Shown: positions 1-13,290, numbered from the stretch's first letter. The stretch is 64,000 nt of DNA from Durio zibethinus (GCF_002303985.1 NW_019168048.1:23073384-23137383); one strand, 5' to 3'. The notes: generated by a model not told the origin, from the sequence alone. A program made the numbers and translations.

Positions 1-954
1 GGAAATTTAATTAGGTGAAAAACACATTGCAGTGTTTGATATCAAGAAAACACTACAATGACATTGCCGTGAATCCATCGTATTTTATTGCAGCCAAAAT
101 TCTTTGCAAAATATTGTAAAATAACTTTGCCATGCCTTGCGAAAGTTACAATATTTCAATCCAGTCCACAACTTTGCCCTCTCCTTTTCCTTTACCATTT
201 GCCGTCCACCCTGCTCTGTCCCCTCCCTTCTTCTCTTATTACTCTTAACTTCTCCCAGCTTTTGATTTCAGTTGGCAAAATATAAGTGATCATCAAAGTA
301 TTGCGGATGTACTTTGGCAAATTTATGTAGATCATTCTATAAATGAAGACGAGTCTTTTCTCATATTGTTTTGACAATACAACATCCTGCTGCGGCTGCA
401 TTTCTTTTTTTTTTTTTATAGCCTCTTCAAATGTATAAAGAAATATTATATAAAAGATAAGTATATATAATATTATTGTTAAAATATTAGAAAATATGTT
501 AAGTTATATATGTTTCTAAGCTTAATAAAAAAAAAAAAAAAATAATATATTAAATAACAGCCTTGTACTTTTTTTAAAAAAATTCAATTGAAATCATTTA
601 TTAATTTAAACAAATTTAAATAGAATTTGAGGTCTGAATTATCGTATTTGTCCGAATTTCAATAAATATTTAAAGTGTTGATATCATATTCAAACTCAAT
701 TTAAATTTGGCCCCACCCATTTATGGTTATGAACATCTAAAAGATTAAAATAGAAAAGTTTTTATTTATTATTATTTATAATTAAATAAAATTAAAATCT
801 TAAAGCATCACAATCAAATATAAAAGATATAAAAACAAAAACTAAATAAAACCATTTCATCAAAATTTGTAATTATTATATTTAACTTATTTTCCTTTCT
901 TTTGTTTTAGACATTTTTACAAAAATGAAATTGATAATTTACATTAAATTTGGC
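1..954. other. AT-rich upstream intergenic sequence
   Basis: No coding exon is supported here. Small open frames are short and resemble no family. A TATA-like ctataaat occurs at about 337-344, with no gene recognisable behind it. From about 400 onward the sequence is mostly A/T homopolymer runs. Confidence 0.5.
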
Positions 955-1262
955 TAAAATACTAAAAAAGTTTCTGATCTATTTTATTTTTTAAAATAAA
1001 TTTTTATATTTTTTTATATTTTAAAAATTTTTTATTTTTTAATTTATATTTAAATAAAATTTTGTTTTAAATAAAAGATTAATTTATATTAAAAGCTTAT
1101 TTAAGTATAGAATAAAGATTAAAAATTTATTTAGATACAAATTAAACGTTAAAGATTTATTTGTATTTAAATTAAAATTTAAAAACTTATTAGCATATAC
1201 CAAAAATATAAAAGTTTATTTAAATAAAATAATAAAGTTAAAAGATTTTTTTATTATTTTAA
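955..1262. repeat. AT-rich MITE-like repeat, copy 1
   Basis: The left end reads roughly actaaaaaagtttctgatc followed by runs of ATAAATTTTTATA and repeats of TTTAAATAAA. The reverse complement of this end appears at the right edge of the related blocks at about 53515-53890 and 55560-55860 (gatcagagactttttttta). This suggests one short inverted-repeat family. The body is nearly pure A/T, so chance similarity contributes and the borders are approximate. Confidence 0.45.
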
Positions 1263-1749
1263 CTATTAAATTTCAAATCATACATTTAATCATATAATTA
1301 ATTACAAATAATGCCTTGTAACATAACAGGAAAAAATGATAATGAAATTGTTACTACAGTATATGAAATATTAAATTTAAATATTTTTATAATTTTAATA
1401 TTTGATGTGTGAATTAATTTTTTTTATTTTTTATTAAATAATTATAATATATTAAAAACAATAAAAAAAATATGTTGAAAAATAATCCATCCGACCGAGC
1501 CCAGTCTAATATTTAGTTTAAACAAATTTTTTTTTAGATTACAGGGATAAGTGCCTATAAAGGAAAACGACAAGCCATTGCTCGACGAAAAAAAAGAGAA
1601 GTGGTGTTGACAAGCTGTTTTCATATAGAAGAAAAAGTTGGAGTGGTTCTCAAGTAGGTAAATATAAACAGTCGCCCAGTCTTTTCTCATTTTGCCGGGG
1701 CTGCCTCTACTTGTCTGGAGTCTGCGCTGGTCCTTCACTCTTCTTCCCT

Positions 1750-2298
1750 TTTTCATGTAATTTTATTCCTTTTAATCCTTCCAAGTTCGAACCAAACAAA
1801 TCTCTTCAGTCTCTCTAGGTAAATTATTTGTTTTCTTCTCTCTTTTCTTTTTTCTACTTTTGTTCCTTTTTTTTTTTTCTCCAAAGTTGTAATTTTGGGA
1901 AAGCATTTGACAGATCAAATGCGTTACCCAGTTTTTCTTTCTTTTCTTTATCTCATCCCTTTAACTTGAAAATTTAGTTTTTTTTTTCCGCTTCCATCAT
2001 TTTGGGGGGTTTTCGTATTCAATTTTGGGAAATTACTTTTTCTGGTATTTTAGGGTTTTTTTGTTTTTTTAAAGAATTGAAAGGTTGGAAAATAGGTGAT
2101 TTTGGGATCACTGCGGTAAAGAGTTTTTAGTAACCATCGTTTTATACGATTGTTCGCAGTTTTATCATTGTTTTGTTTATATATATATATATATATCTGT
2201 GTGTGTGTGCGTGGTGATTTAAGGGTTGCAATTCTTAGATATTTTAGGTTTTCTAAATTCATCCATTTTGGTTTAAATAGGGTTTGGTTATAGAGGCA
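1750..2298 (+). other. VOZ1 5' leader with probable 5'UTR intron
   Basis: A CT-rich tract before 1818 looks like plant 5'UTR sequence. A donor-like AG|GTAAATT follows at 1818/1819, then T-rich intron-like sequence with (TA)n(TG)n at about 2178-2214, and an acceptor-like TTTAAATAG ending at 2280. The leader would resume 18 bases before the ATG at 2299. Splicing is inferred from consensus only. Confidence 0.5.
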
Positions 2299-4893
2299 AT
2301 GCAGAATAATTCAAAGAACAAATGTACATCTGCATCCCACCAGCTGATGGTGGACAATACCAAGAACCGGCTCAATTATCTCCAAGAACGGTTCACTGAT
2401 CTTCAAGCCGCTAGGAAGGAAGGTCGAGCTGGTGATGTTGCAGTGTTAGAGGAGCAAGTTTATCAGAACCTTCGTGAGTGGAAAGCTGAGCTCTGCACAC
2501 CATCCCCGACCTCTTCTTTATTGGTTTGTATCTGTATATTTTATCAACACTAACTTAAACTTTGTGCATCAATCTATAGTTTCCTGTAATTAAAACAGCG
2601 GTAAATTCTGTTTCCTAAAAATGAAGTGATTTTTGATGAACCTCTTTGTAGGGTGATAGTCTTGGATCATTCTCAGATGATATAAACCGGTTGTTGCAAC
2701 TATATGAGGAGGAAGATGATGCCACTAGTCCATTAAAGGGACAAGCAATGCAGAAGCCTGAGACTGATGTTCAAAGCCCTAATCCCAGTAATTTGCCTGT
2801 AATTCCTGAGGTGAGACCTTTATCTCTGAGTGTGATGTTAATATGGAGAAAGAGATTCATTCTTTTGTTTTAGCTTTTTAAAAAAGCAAAACTTCTTACT
2901 ATAACATTATTACCGTGAAAATAAAGGAAATTAAATTCTGCATTAAGTATTTTATGTTTGGTTTTAATTAATATATTTCTTTATTAAGCAAAGGTAGGTG
3001 GAGCTATCCTTCTCTAGTGGAACATTGGAAACTCTTAAGTGCCAAAAGTTTAGTTTTCTTTGATAAACCTGTTCCCATTGAATTTGATCGGTATGCATCT
3101 TCCTTAATTACCTTGCTCAGACCATTTTTACTTTTTATGTGCAAAGTGCATCAAATTAAGGAAACAATTTTTTATCTTTAAAGATATATATATATATATA
3201 TATACACATGTATATTCTTTTTGGCGTTAAAGATTTAAGCTCTTATATGTTGATTTTTCTTTCTCTTAATAATAACCGTATTCTGTTAAAATTAAATTTG
3301 GCGACAATGGCTTAGTTAAGCACACTTTCTGGCTTTGATTTCTGGATATTTGACACAACTTAAGTAAATTGTTCATTGTGTTTCTGTTTCATAACTTGTT
3401 CATCATGTATAGCACTTCTCAATCAGAAATTTAGAGGCAGAGTATGCAGATGTGTAGATTTCTTTGACTGATTCATTGATTTAATGGTCCAAGTATAATT
3501 TAGAAATGAGATGAACATGCTGCATGGCGTTTTATTGATTTGAACCTCAGCATCACAATTTTTTCTTTTCTGTCCATGTTTGGTTGGTTTTTGTGAGTTT
3601 CCTGTGGTTTGTTGCTTATCTTTCACGTGAAGTTTGCGTGAAGTAGCTGATGAATAGAAAACATTTTCTTTCTCAGGACTATTTAGTGAATCATGAGCCA
3701 CAAGAACATGGTTTTCAAGGGATTGATTTATGTAAAATTTCTACCCCAGCTTTGGAGACCACAATGGTTGGTAATGCTGACATAAATTATCAATTGGATT
3801 ATCATCCATTTGACATACGGCAAGAATTTGGCCATGGGCTTCTCATTGGTGCCAATGGCACTGAAGATTTTGTGAAGGATGCTAGCCTCAACATACTGCC
3901 AAATATCTCTCCACCATCTGCTTTCATGGGGCCAAAGTGTGCTCTTTGGGATTGTACAAGGCCTGCTCAAGGATCTGACTGGTACCAGGACTACTGTAGC
4001 AGTTTTCATGCTACTCTAGCTCTAAATGAAGACCCCCCTGGCACAATTCCAATTCTACGCCCTGGTGGAATCAGTTTAAAGGATAATTTACTACTAGATG
4101 CAGTTCGAGCAAAGATGCTGGGTAAGAATGTTGGCATCCCTCAATGTGAGGGTGCTGCTACCATGAAATCTCCTTGGAATGCTACAGGTAAGCTATCATG
4201 CTTTTGTCTTTTTTTTTTTAATGTTCTTTGTTGTCTTGGAGCTATATTAAATTTTGTGGTATGATGTGTTTCAGCTTCATATGTGAAATATAGTGTCTGG
4301 TTTTCTCCCCTGCTTTCTTTTGTTTTTGGGAATTCTGGCATTCATATATGACCTGGATGATAAAAACCTTACTGTCTTTTGTCCTTCTCATTCTCTGTCC
4401 TATAACCAAGCAAATGTCTTGTATTGCAGAGTTATTTGATCTTTCTTTACTCGAGGGTGAAATAATCAGGGAGTGGCTTTTCTTTGATAAACCTAGGAGG
4501 GCATTTGAGAGTGGAAACAGAAAGCAGAGGTCTTTACCAGATTACTCTGGACGTGGTTGGCATGAATCAAGGAAGCAGGTTATGAAGGAATTTGGGGGAC
4601 AGAAGAGGTCATATTACATGGACCCACAACCTTCTGGCAAATATGAGTGGCACTTGTTTGAATATGAGATCTATGGTTGTGATACTTTTGCTTTATATAG
4701 ACTGGAGCTCAAGCTTGCCAATGAAAAGAAGAGTCCCAAAGTGAAAGTTACAAAAGATTCACTTGCTGATCTGCGGAAGAAAATGGGAAGGCTCACTGCT
4801 GAAGTTCCTGGAGATGACAGAACTCCTGTTAAGGGCAAGATGAAGGCTAATAAGAACGCTGATACCAAAAACGTCAGTTCTGCTCAAGAATAG
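2299..4893 (+). CDS. VOZ1: VOZ1-type transcription factor (vascular plant one-zinc-finger protein), four coding exons
   Basis: Exons 2299-2523, 2652-2810, 3677-4187 and 4430-4893 join in frame with GT..AG borders and give about 452 residues. The start is the first ATG of the frame, followed by MQNNSKNK. The N-terminal domain (residues 1-130) contains NRLNYLQERF and LLQLYEEEDDAT. The VOZ domain follows, with the zinc-binding set CX4CX13CX3H at C216, C221, C235 and H239 (KCALWDC...DYCSSFH), then the NAC-like DNA-binding and dimerisation part (EWLFFDKPRRAFESGNRKQR, SLPDYSGRGWHESRKQ, RSYYMDPQP). VOZ proteins are plant-specific nuclear or cytoplasmic regulators that bind DNA as dimers and link phytochrome signalling, flowering time and stress; that role is known for the family and inferred here. 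The C-terminus stops at SSAQE, about 30 residues earlier than VOZ1 proteins I know. No neighbouring gene appears linked to it. Confidence 0.93.
2811..3676 (+). other. Large VOZ1 intron with AT microsatellite
   Basis: This 866-bp intron lies between CCTGAG|GTGAGA and TTTCTCAG|GACTAT. It is T-rich and holds a (TA)n run at about 3184-3204. A donor or acceptor shift would break the frame between residues 128 and 129, which supports these borders. Confidence 0.8.
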
Positions 4894-6109
4894 ATTGAGT
4901 ATTAAGACTGGCGCTGAATTATGGTTATAGTGTTTCTGAACAATCATCTTTGCTAAGAAAATCAACTTGCTGTCGTGGCATATAAATGAGCAGTTTGTTG
5001 TGCATTTGGGATCTAATGTCATTCTACATCAAGCGATCAAGTAGTACAAAGTCATTATCTTAAATAACATTGCTTTTTTCCTTCTTCAAGCGATCAAGTG
5101 CGTCTCGTGCATCACACCATAAGCTAGATATGGACTATACTTCGCTGAGGTGTTGGGTGCCCCTTAACTGCTTAAAGATGGTTTATGTACAGAGAAAGTT
5201 GAAACCTCTATACGTGACATTATTCTAACCATGGGGAGGGAGGTAAATGCTAATTGTAGATGCAAAGAGTGTCAAGGGACAAGTATTCGTTTCCCCCTTT
5301 CATTATGCATGTTTATAGCTAGGTTCTGGATTGTTGTTCTCATCCTTCTAGTTATATACAATCAATGAGTACTCATTTGCCTTCTAATCTTTGGATGGTT
5401 GTCTGCATTTTTTACGAGGTATGATGGTATGATACGTGCGTGTCGTACATTTACTTGAGATTCAGTGAGGCAGTAAAAAAATTGACAACCGACGGACGGG
5501 TTCTGGCGTGTTTGGATTGGATTGTCTTCGGTCTTGGATGGATTGTTTTTGATCTTGGATCATTTGGATTAGGGTTCATTTCAGGTTTGGATATTTTCGG
5601 GATTCGATCATCTTGAACGAGTTATTTCGGGTTTGGTTTATTTCGGATTTAATTCAATTTAAGTTGGATAGGTGTGGATAGGTTTAAATAATTTTGAAAT
5701 GTTATAAGTAATAAACTATTATTTAATTTTGAATATAATAATTAATTTTGTTTTTATGAAAAATATTAAAGTTAAAAGTTTAAAAAACTAATAAATATTT
5801 ATAAATATACATTATATAATAATTTTCTATTTGAATATTCTATTAATGTTTGGTCTGTATTATAAGTTCAAATAAAAATTAAAAAAATATATAAATTCAA
5901 TATAAAAATAAAAAAATCCAAAGCATTGGGCTATATAAAAAAATTTATTTTAATGATTCGACAAGTTACAAATAGAACCCATTAAATATTTATCTTAATG
6001 GTTTTTTTTTTTATTTTTTAAGTATTGGACCATCGGAGACAGCCCTAGTGACTTAATTCAACAAAATTTAATTTTAATTTTATAATTTTCACTTTTGTTT
6101 TATTAGTTA
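4894..6109. other. VOZ1 3' flank and intergenic sequence
   Basis: The first 500 or so bases are of mixed composition and probably include the 3'UTR and polyadenylation region. After about 5640 the sequence turns strongly AT-rich. No further exon is recognisable. Confidence 0.5.
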
Positions 6110-7450
6110 GGCAAAGCAATCGGTTAATTCAATTAATTCATTTATAAAAATTTTAAAATTGATTTAATCGATTTAATTTATATAAAAACCGAATTGATCG
6201 ATCAAAAGATTAAAAATCAATATAAACCGAATCAATTTAAATCGGTCGATTTAGTTGTTTTTTTCAGTGTGCAAATCCATCAATAATCATTTTCATTTTA
6301 TATTTTTCACGTTACTCTGTTTGCCTCAAGAAAATATAAGGAAGAAGGAATCAACTTTTGAGAAATATGATTTCCTTTTTCTTAATTGGTAAGACAAAAT
6401 GAAAACCTAATTCAGTAAAACGAGAGTGGAAAATTTAGAAAAGCCGGTTTTTAGTTCATACTGGGATTGGTAATGATTGAAATAATGAAAACATCAGTTC
6501 CTTTTCATTTCCTCCACTTGTCAAGCTACCAAACAGAGTATTCTTAATGAAAAGACTGAAAAAAAGTTGCTTCTTGAACCCACAATTCTATATCTTACTT
6601 CCTGCCGACATTAAAATTTTCAATATAACATCAATTCAAATGCTAAAAAAAGAACAACTCACTAAAATTGCTAAACTTGAACTAACAAAAACTCCAATTC
6701 CCATCCAATGAAAAACAAAATTCATTGAAAATCCAAAAAACTATATCTCCATCCAAAAAACCCAATTTCAAAAGCCTTTAGAAGAATGAAAATTTCAGCT
6801 ACCTAGCCATCAAACAAGTTCAAAACCCAGTTTATTCTTTAGTAGTAGCAGCAAAGGTAATGGTACTTCAGGTAATACCTTGAATGGTAAGAGAAACAGA
6901 GAGAGAGGAAAAGAAAAAGAAGGGAAATGGGAAAGCTTCAAAAAGAGAGAGATGTGAGAGAGATGAAGAAAACAAATTGAAGGCGTAGAGCTTGTGTGGT
7001 GGAAGGCTAGTTGGGCCGCTTGGCAAAAGGGGAGGGGAAAGGACGAAAGGGCGTTTGAACTGACCATCATGTGTTGGCTTCAGGCATCATTGGCAGCTTT
7101 TGGTGTGATTGTGAGAGGTGGCTTCTAGTATGGTGGAGGCGTGGAGCTCAAGTGGCGTTGCAGAAAAGAGACAGGCGTGAGGGAGAATGCCTGAAATAGA
7201 GGAAATGAGTTTTAGATTTTAGGATTTTAGATTTTAAAGGGAAAGATAGGTTCGAGAGGCTGGAGAGAAAGACAGAGGCGTGAATTAGGGTATGCTGTAA
7301 GGGTAAATATGTTGTTTGTCGTTTCTGTTTATAAGATTTAAAACCGTAAATCAACTGATTAAATCGATTAAACCATCTAAACCAAAAAATTTAAAACCAA
7401 TTTACTTAAATGTAAAATCGTTTTTATTGGTTTGTTTGGTTTAAATCAAT
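6110..7450. repeat. Possible non-autonomous element bounded by AATCGATTTAA-type arms
   Basis: Sequence at about 6115-6255 and 7335-7450 is rich in AACCGA/AATCGATTTAA motifs in roughly inverted arrangement. They enclose about 1 kb of less AT-rich, purine-rich sequence (GAGAGAGAGG, AAGAAAAAGAAGG). The motif is itself palindromic, so the inverted-arm reading is weak. The open frames inside are low complexity. Confidence 0.25.
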
Positions 7451-7984
7451 GAATGCTCTCCCCTATTATTAGCTTTTCTACTCATTATATTATAATTTTT
7501 TAATAGGTATTTTAAATTTTCAAGATTTTTTCAATTATATTTTGCTTTTTGATTGGATATAAATTAAACATCAATATAATTATATTATATTTGATCGTAT
7601 CTACTGATTGACTAAATGATCATTAGAATATTGAATACTAGATATTAAAATAGTATTAATTAATTAATTGGTTTAATCTTATTAAATAATATTTAGAAAT
7701 TTTAAAAACCATTATGTGTAAAAACTAATTGATAAAGTATTTATCTAATTTTAATATTTAAAAATATTTATATTAACATTAGATATAATTATATTCACCA
7801 ATTATCAAATATCCAATTATAATTCCAAATGTTAGATAATTATTAAAAAGAATATCAATTATTATTCACAAAAATATTTAATATATATAATTGATCAATT
7901 AATTAGCTCAACCATATATCTATTTTATTTTTGATTTGTACATGAGCCATAATATTAATACTACTACATTAAATATAATTGTAT
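7451..7984. other. AT-rich intergenic sequence
   Basis: Nothing recognisable: no exon, RNA gene or clear repeat border. Confidence 0.5.
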
Positions 7985-8785
7985 ACACTAAGGTCATATT
8001 TGGTATCTTTTGTAAAATTAACATGATAATGTAATTATTGGAGTAATTTTATTATTAAAGTGATAATAATATTTGTGATTTGAAATTTTTTGTTTAATTA
8101 ACAATGATTAATTCTTAAAGATTAAAAATTATTATATTTAGTATTACTAAAAATTAAAATTTATTTTTGTTTAAAAGTATGACAATAACCATATATGTTG
8201 TAATAATTATGTAAATTAACAATTTTACGATTGTTTAAATATAATAATTTGTAAAATATTAGTAACATTTATTTATTTTATAATAAAATATAATAAAATT
8301 ATTAAATTAATAAATATATTTATTGATAGGTAAATTTATTTTTATAATATAAATTGTAAAAGAATATTTGAATTAAAAAATAAAACCAATGTATTAAATT
8401 CATAATAAAAGAAATTAAAAAAATTATATTATATATAAAATATTAATAAAAGTAAAAAAATGCGCAAATTATTTTGAACTTGTTGTAATGAATTTTAATT
8501 TGAAAATATAAAAATTTATAATATAAAATAATTATAATTTTAAGATGTAAATTTTTAACTCACATATTAAATGGATAAAATTCATTATTGTTAATTTTAC
8601 ATAAAATTTCATCTTAGTTTTGCATAAAAATTAAATCACTCTCCCTGACAGTGATCTGATTACTTTCGATAATCTAAAATTACTGACATATAGGATCACA
8701 AAATGCTTATCAAATATAGTGATCTAATCACTATGGCTTTTTAAGTGATCATCCCACATATATCAAACACTACCTAATTGATTAA
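7985..8785. repeat. About 800-bp dispersed AT-rich repeat, copy 1
   Basis: This block is collinear with 49555-50335. Shared landmarks in order are tatttggtatctttt, ttaattaacaatgattaatt, aataaaaccaatgtattaaa, cacatattaaatggataaaa, a final less AT-rich part with repeated gatcac-type words, and an end resembling atatcaaacactacctaatt. The ends carry inverted TTTGGTAT/ATACCAAA-like words, typical of a small non-autonomous DNA transposon. It has no coding capacity. Confidence 0.6.
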
Positions 8786-10429
8786 ATGTTCTATTATAAT
8801 GTTGAATTAATAAAAAAAACAAACTCATATACACCAATCGACATTAACATAATAACATTGGATATTTATAGTCAAAGTGTTTCAAATTCTTATTTTTTTT
8901 TATAATTGAATTTAAAGATTCAATATTAATTTTATTGATAATATATTATTGATATAATTATTTAATAATTATAAATAATAAAATTTTTAAAATATAAAAA
9001 TTTTAGCTAAGCAAAATGTTTATCATTTATTTATTTATTTTTAAAAATAAATTAATATAATTATAATTTAGGGATTTTTGAGTTATAATTTGGTTTTTAC
9101 ATGATTTAGATCTAATTGATTTTTGGTATGAATAATTACGGATACGAGTCATGACAATGTCAAATTGTGTTGGTTTTGGGTTTTTTTAATTTAAATTTGT
9201 ACAAATTCAAATTTTTCGAGCTAGAATTTCTTTGGATTTCAATCTTTGATCTTTTGTGATTAATTCGAATCAATATGGATTCCATCACGAGTCAACATGA
9301 GAGAGTTTTTGAATTCGTACTAGCTTTTTCAACTCTAAAAATGATGTTTAGATATGAGGTGGAAGAGACTAAATATGAATTTTTATGTGTTTTGATTTCT
9401 AATAATAAGCCGCAAACTACAATTTTTTATAAATCTAAACTCAAAAGTTGCATCTATCACCATCTGAAAACATCCCTAGTCGTCGTGAAAAGCGACCCAA
9501 AAATTTTCCTTTCTCCTTTATATATTCTATCTACTATAAAAACCCAAAAACTCTCAAAGAGTCCGACTACCAGAAAAAAAAAACAAAAAAACAAAAAAAC
9601 AAAAAAAAAAAACAAAACAAAAACTTTGTTGTGTTTTAATTGTGTATTATGATTGATGTCCATCACTGTGACTGAATTGCACAGTTACGCATAAGGATTT
9701 AGAGCAAAATATTATGGTTTTTCATTGAATAGAAGAGATTGATATCAAGAATATCCGATTCCTTTTTTTTTTTTTTTTTGTTTCTTGATTCTGTCTTTCA
9801 AATTATGATTTTTTCGATCTTTCTTTTTTATATGACTTTTTGCAAATTTTTCTTCGCTTTTCGATCCTGATTTTCAAATCGATTCTAAATTTTTAAAAAT
9901 TTTAAAATTTTTTTTTGTTTTTATTTAATTTTCAAAATTTATTAACAAATAATAAACAAAATAAGAAAAAGAAAAGAAAATAAGAAAAAAGGAATAAATA
10001 AATAATAATTTTCAATTGGCTAGTTTTTTATTGGACCAAAATCCTTTTAAAAACACAATTTGACAAATTTAAAGGTCTAAATATGAATCAAAAGTTAAAT
10101 TAATAATTTTTGAGACATGAAAATAAATTAAAAGGCTTAAAATAAAATTTGAAGCCCACTAAAAAGAATTTAAAAAACCAAAATTTGATTTAATGCTGAA
10201 TTAACGTGAATCCCAAACCCTGAGGTAATAGCATTAAAAAACGTAATTTAATTGAAACTGTCTCGAAAAATCATGATTTATGAGTATCTATAATTACTCT
10301 TCTTTATATATTTTTTGTGAAATAAAAATTGTGTAAAAATAAAGACAATAATGTTGTTAGGGACAAGCTTCTCAAATACACTTTATCATTTTTTAAATCT
10401 TATTTTTTATTATTATTATTATTATTATT
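8786..10429. other. AT-rich intergenic sequence
   Basis: No gene is supported. A TATA-like ctataaaaac occurs at about 9534, with an A/C-rich tract (9570-9620) behind it. The frame at 9275-9652 resembles no known family and is lysine-rich from that tract, so I do not call it. Confidence 0.45.
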
Positions 10430-11640
10430 TTTTGACAATTATAAGAACCCAAAATTCCACCTGAATTGATGACCAATTAGTTAATTTCCTGAGTTAATAA
10501 AATTGGGCAAGAAAAGGCCTACTAGACTATCGACAGGCCCACTTCACCCCTAACAATGATTGGATTTGGCCAAGTTGGAACAAGATTACGGATTGGATTA
10601 ACTTTAGGCTTAGAATGAGCTTAAGAAAAGGCCACTAATCGACCGATTGACACATGCATTCATCGATCGGTTGTGAAGAGTCCAATTTGAGTTGGAAATA
10701 AAGTGGGAAGGAATTTAACCTATGTCAATAGAAAAATAAGATCCAACTAATCGATGGTCACTTCAGCTGATTGGCTAGCACTTGTGGGCAAGGCTAAATG
10801 GGATTATTATGATAAATTATCTCTTAGATAAATCCTAGATAATTACCTTGATTTAATTATTTGATAATTATTTGATGTAGAGATAATCCTTCATACATTC
10901 CTAAATCGCCCCTAACCTTTGGCTATAAATAGCCCTGCCTTATCTAGTTCTTCATTGAACACACCTCAAGCATTTCTCTTCTCTCTTTTTGAAAAACTCA
11001 GTTCCAAGCTCCCAAAGTTTTAAGGAACTTTCCTCAAAACATCCATTTCTAGTTTCCAAAAGTCTTATTCAATCACCTCTAGTCTTTGGAGTAACTTTGA
11101 CCCTTGGCCAAAATCCCAAAACTTTTTGAACCTCCATATGATGAAACAGTAAACTCCATAACCCAAAACACGACCTAACCAATCAGTACTTATGTCAATC
11201 GATCGACATCATCTTTTCTAAATGCCTTGCCACTTTAACTTTCACAAATCTTTTTCATACCAACCTTATGACCTTGTCCCTATCACTCTAATACATCATT
11301 CATTACCATAACTCTACCCTAAAAGTCCCAGTCTAACAAAATCTTTGCCCTAAAATTCCTAATCCAATCAAAACTCTCATAAAAAGTCCCACTTTCACTA
11401 AAACTCTCTTAAAAAATCCTAGTTCCATCAAAGCCCTTTTAAAGAGCCTCAATTCCACCAAAATTCTATGTGAAAAGTCCTAGTCAAATTGAAATCCTTT
11501 CAAAGAGTATTGATCTAACTATAACTCTTTTCGATAATTTAAAAAATTCTAGTCTAGGCAAAACTCTTCTCAACTTAACCTAACTTACAAACCCAAACTT
11601 GTAGCTGGCATATTGGATCTTATATTAAGCAAATCCACTT
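10430..11640 (+). mobile_element. Possible LTR of an unidentified LTR retrotransposon
   Basis: The sequence is markedly less AT-rich than its flanks, with repeated ATCGATCGG/ATCGACCG words (10630-10680, 11200-11210). A strong TATA box, ctataaatag, sits at 10923-10932, followed about 30 bases later by a C/T-rich start-like region. This is how many plant Gypsy LTRs look. I could not find a paired LTR, a primer binding site or coding domains, so this is tentative. Confidence 0.35.
11320..11570. repeat. Imperfect tandem repeat, about 35 bp period
   Basis: Repeating phrases of the type tcaaaactctcataaaaagt / tcaaagcccttttaaagag recur about seven times at roughly 32-40 bp spacing. Confidence 0.6.
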
Positions 11641-11702
11641 AGGTATTTTTTTATAAATGCTTAGGCATTCCGAGTCTCTCATTAAATTATGGACATGTTA
11701 AC

Positions 11703-11795
11703 ATATAGTCCATAGTCATGCATCAAGTAATCTTAGAATGCATGATGGTATGTCATGCATCAAGTAGCCTTAAGAATGCATGATGGTATGTCATA
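11703..11795. repeat. 43-bp tandem duplication
   Basis: Two adjacent copies of a unit beginning gtcatgcatcaagta and ending aatgcatgatggtat, separated by about 43 bp, with two or three mismatches. Confidence 0.7.
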
Positions 11796-12429
11796 TAGTA
11801 AAACTTAGAATATACTTTAGTATTAAAGGTGGTGAATATTTTTCATGTAAATCCATATCTAGTTTGCCATACATTATCCTATCATATAGCATAGGTATAT
11901 AAACGGGATGTATTAAATATGTCTTTGAGGAATCTTATAAACCGTCATTATGTTATGCCATTTAGACTAGGTTGCATCTCATATTTCTTTAATGACATAT
12001 TCTTGCTTTATATAATATAACATGAAATGTTTTATTTAATAGAAATGTTTGACAAAATAGTGGTTGCAGCATTTAATGGTTGATAAACCACTCGAGGTTG
12101 CCAACTAACATGTATATTTCTAGATGCATATGTAATAACACATGACATATAAATTGTCAATACCGCATTGCTTATTTCAAGAATAATTGGAAAGACATGC
12201 GACTTAATCCATAAGCTAGTCGAGGTGCTAGTCTGAAGTGGATAAGTAGAGACTAGGGTTATCATAGATAAGGTTTAGAGCTTTGATTCCTCTAATAATC
12301 TATTTACAATCACCGAACCAAATTTTTTGATAAAGGCGAAACTATGACCTTGAAACTAGCATTGATTCTCAGAATATAAATAAATAGATTGATGACTCTT
12401 AATTAAACCTTAGATCTCAATACTGAAGC

Positions 12430-13290
12430 AAACACTAGGGGTGAAACCTGCGCCTCTCACAATAATAACTTAATGAAATCGAAATCTAAAAGTGAATGAC
12501 TTGGATTAAACCCAAATCCAAAATGAAATAACTTGGACTGAATCAAAATTTAAAATAAAGTGACCTGAACAAAATCAGAGTTTAAAATGAAATGATCTAG
12601 ACTAAACCAAAGTCTAAAAATGAAATGGTCTTGATTGAACTAAACTCTAAAATTAAAAAGACCTGAACGAAACCAAAGTTTAAAAATGACATAACCTTGA
12701 TGAAACCAAAGTCTACAAAAATAACTAGGACGAAAGCAAAATCTAAAAATGAGATGACTTGAATGAAATAAAAGTCTAAAAAAGAAATTACCTAGACAAA
12801 ATTAAAGTCTAAAAATGAAATGACTTGAATGAAGCCAAAGTTTATAAATGAAATAACTTGTAAAGTCTAAAAGTGAAATGACTTGAATGAAACCAATGAT
12901 CTACAATGAAATAACCTAGATGAAACCAAAGTCTAAACATGAAATGACTTGGACGAAACCAAAGTCTAAATTTGAAATGACCTAGAGAAAACTAAAGTCT
13001 AAAAATTAAATGATTTGGATGAAACCAAAGTCTAAAAATGAAATGATTTGAATGAAACCAAGGATCTTAAATGAAATTACCTAAATGAAACCAAAGTTTA
13101 AAAAGAAATAATCTAGTTGAAACCAAAGGTCTTAAATGAAATGTAATTTTACAAATGATTTATTTTTTTTTCTAAGTGACCTATGCAAAATCAAAATAAA
13201 AAAGAAATGTAATTTTGAAGTTATTTTTTAAAATTTGAATTTTTTTTCAAAAATGACTTGGATGAAACCAAAGTTTAAAAAACATGGACG
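12430..13290. repeat. Long degenerate minisatellite, unit about 33-35 bp
   Basis: The phrase gaaaccaaagtctaaaaatg followed by aaatgacttggat recurs about 20 or more times with substitutions and small indels. The unit length of about 34 bp gives no open frame through the block. Confidence 0.85.

Noticed and set aside
1442..1756. Minus-strand frame of 104 codons
   Set aside because: Lies across the VOZ1 leader in an AT-rich stretch; composition-driven and no family resemblance.
6810..7354. Two minus-strand frames rich in Ser/Leu/Phe
   Set aside because: Products of purine-rich low-complexity sequence (GAGAGAG, AAGAAG) read antisense; no recognisable domain.
9275..9652. Open frame of 125 codons
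   Set aside because: Its second half is lysine/threonine from an A-rich tract, the first half resembles nothing, and no splice or promoter context supports it.
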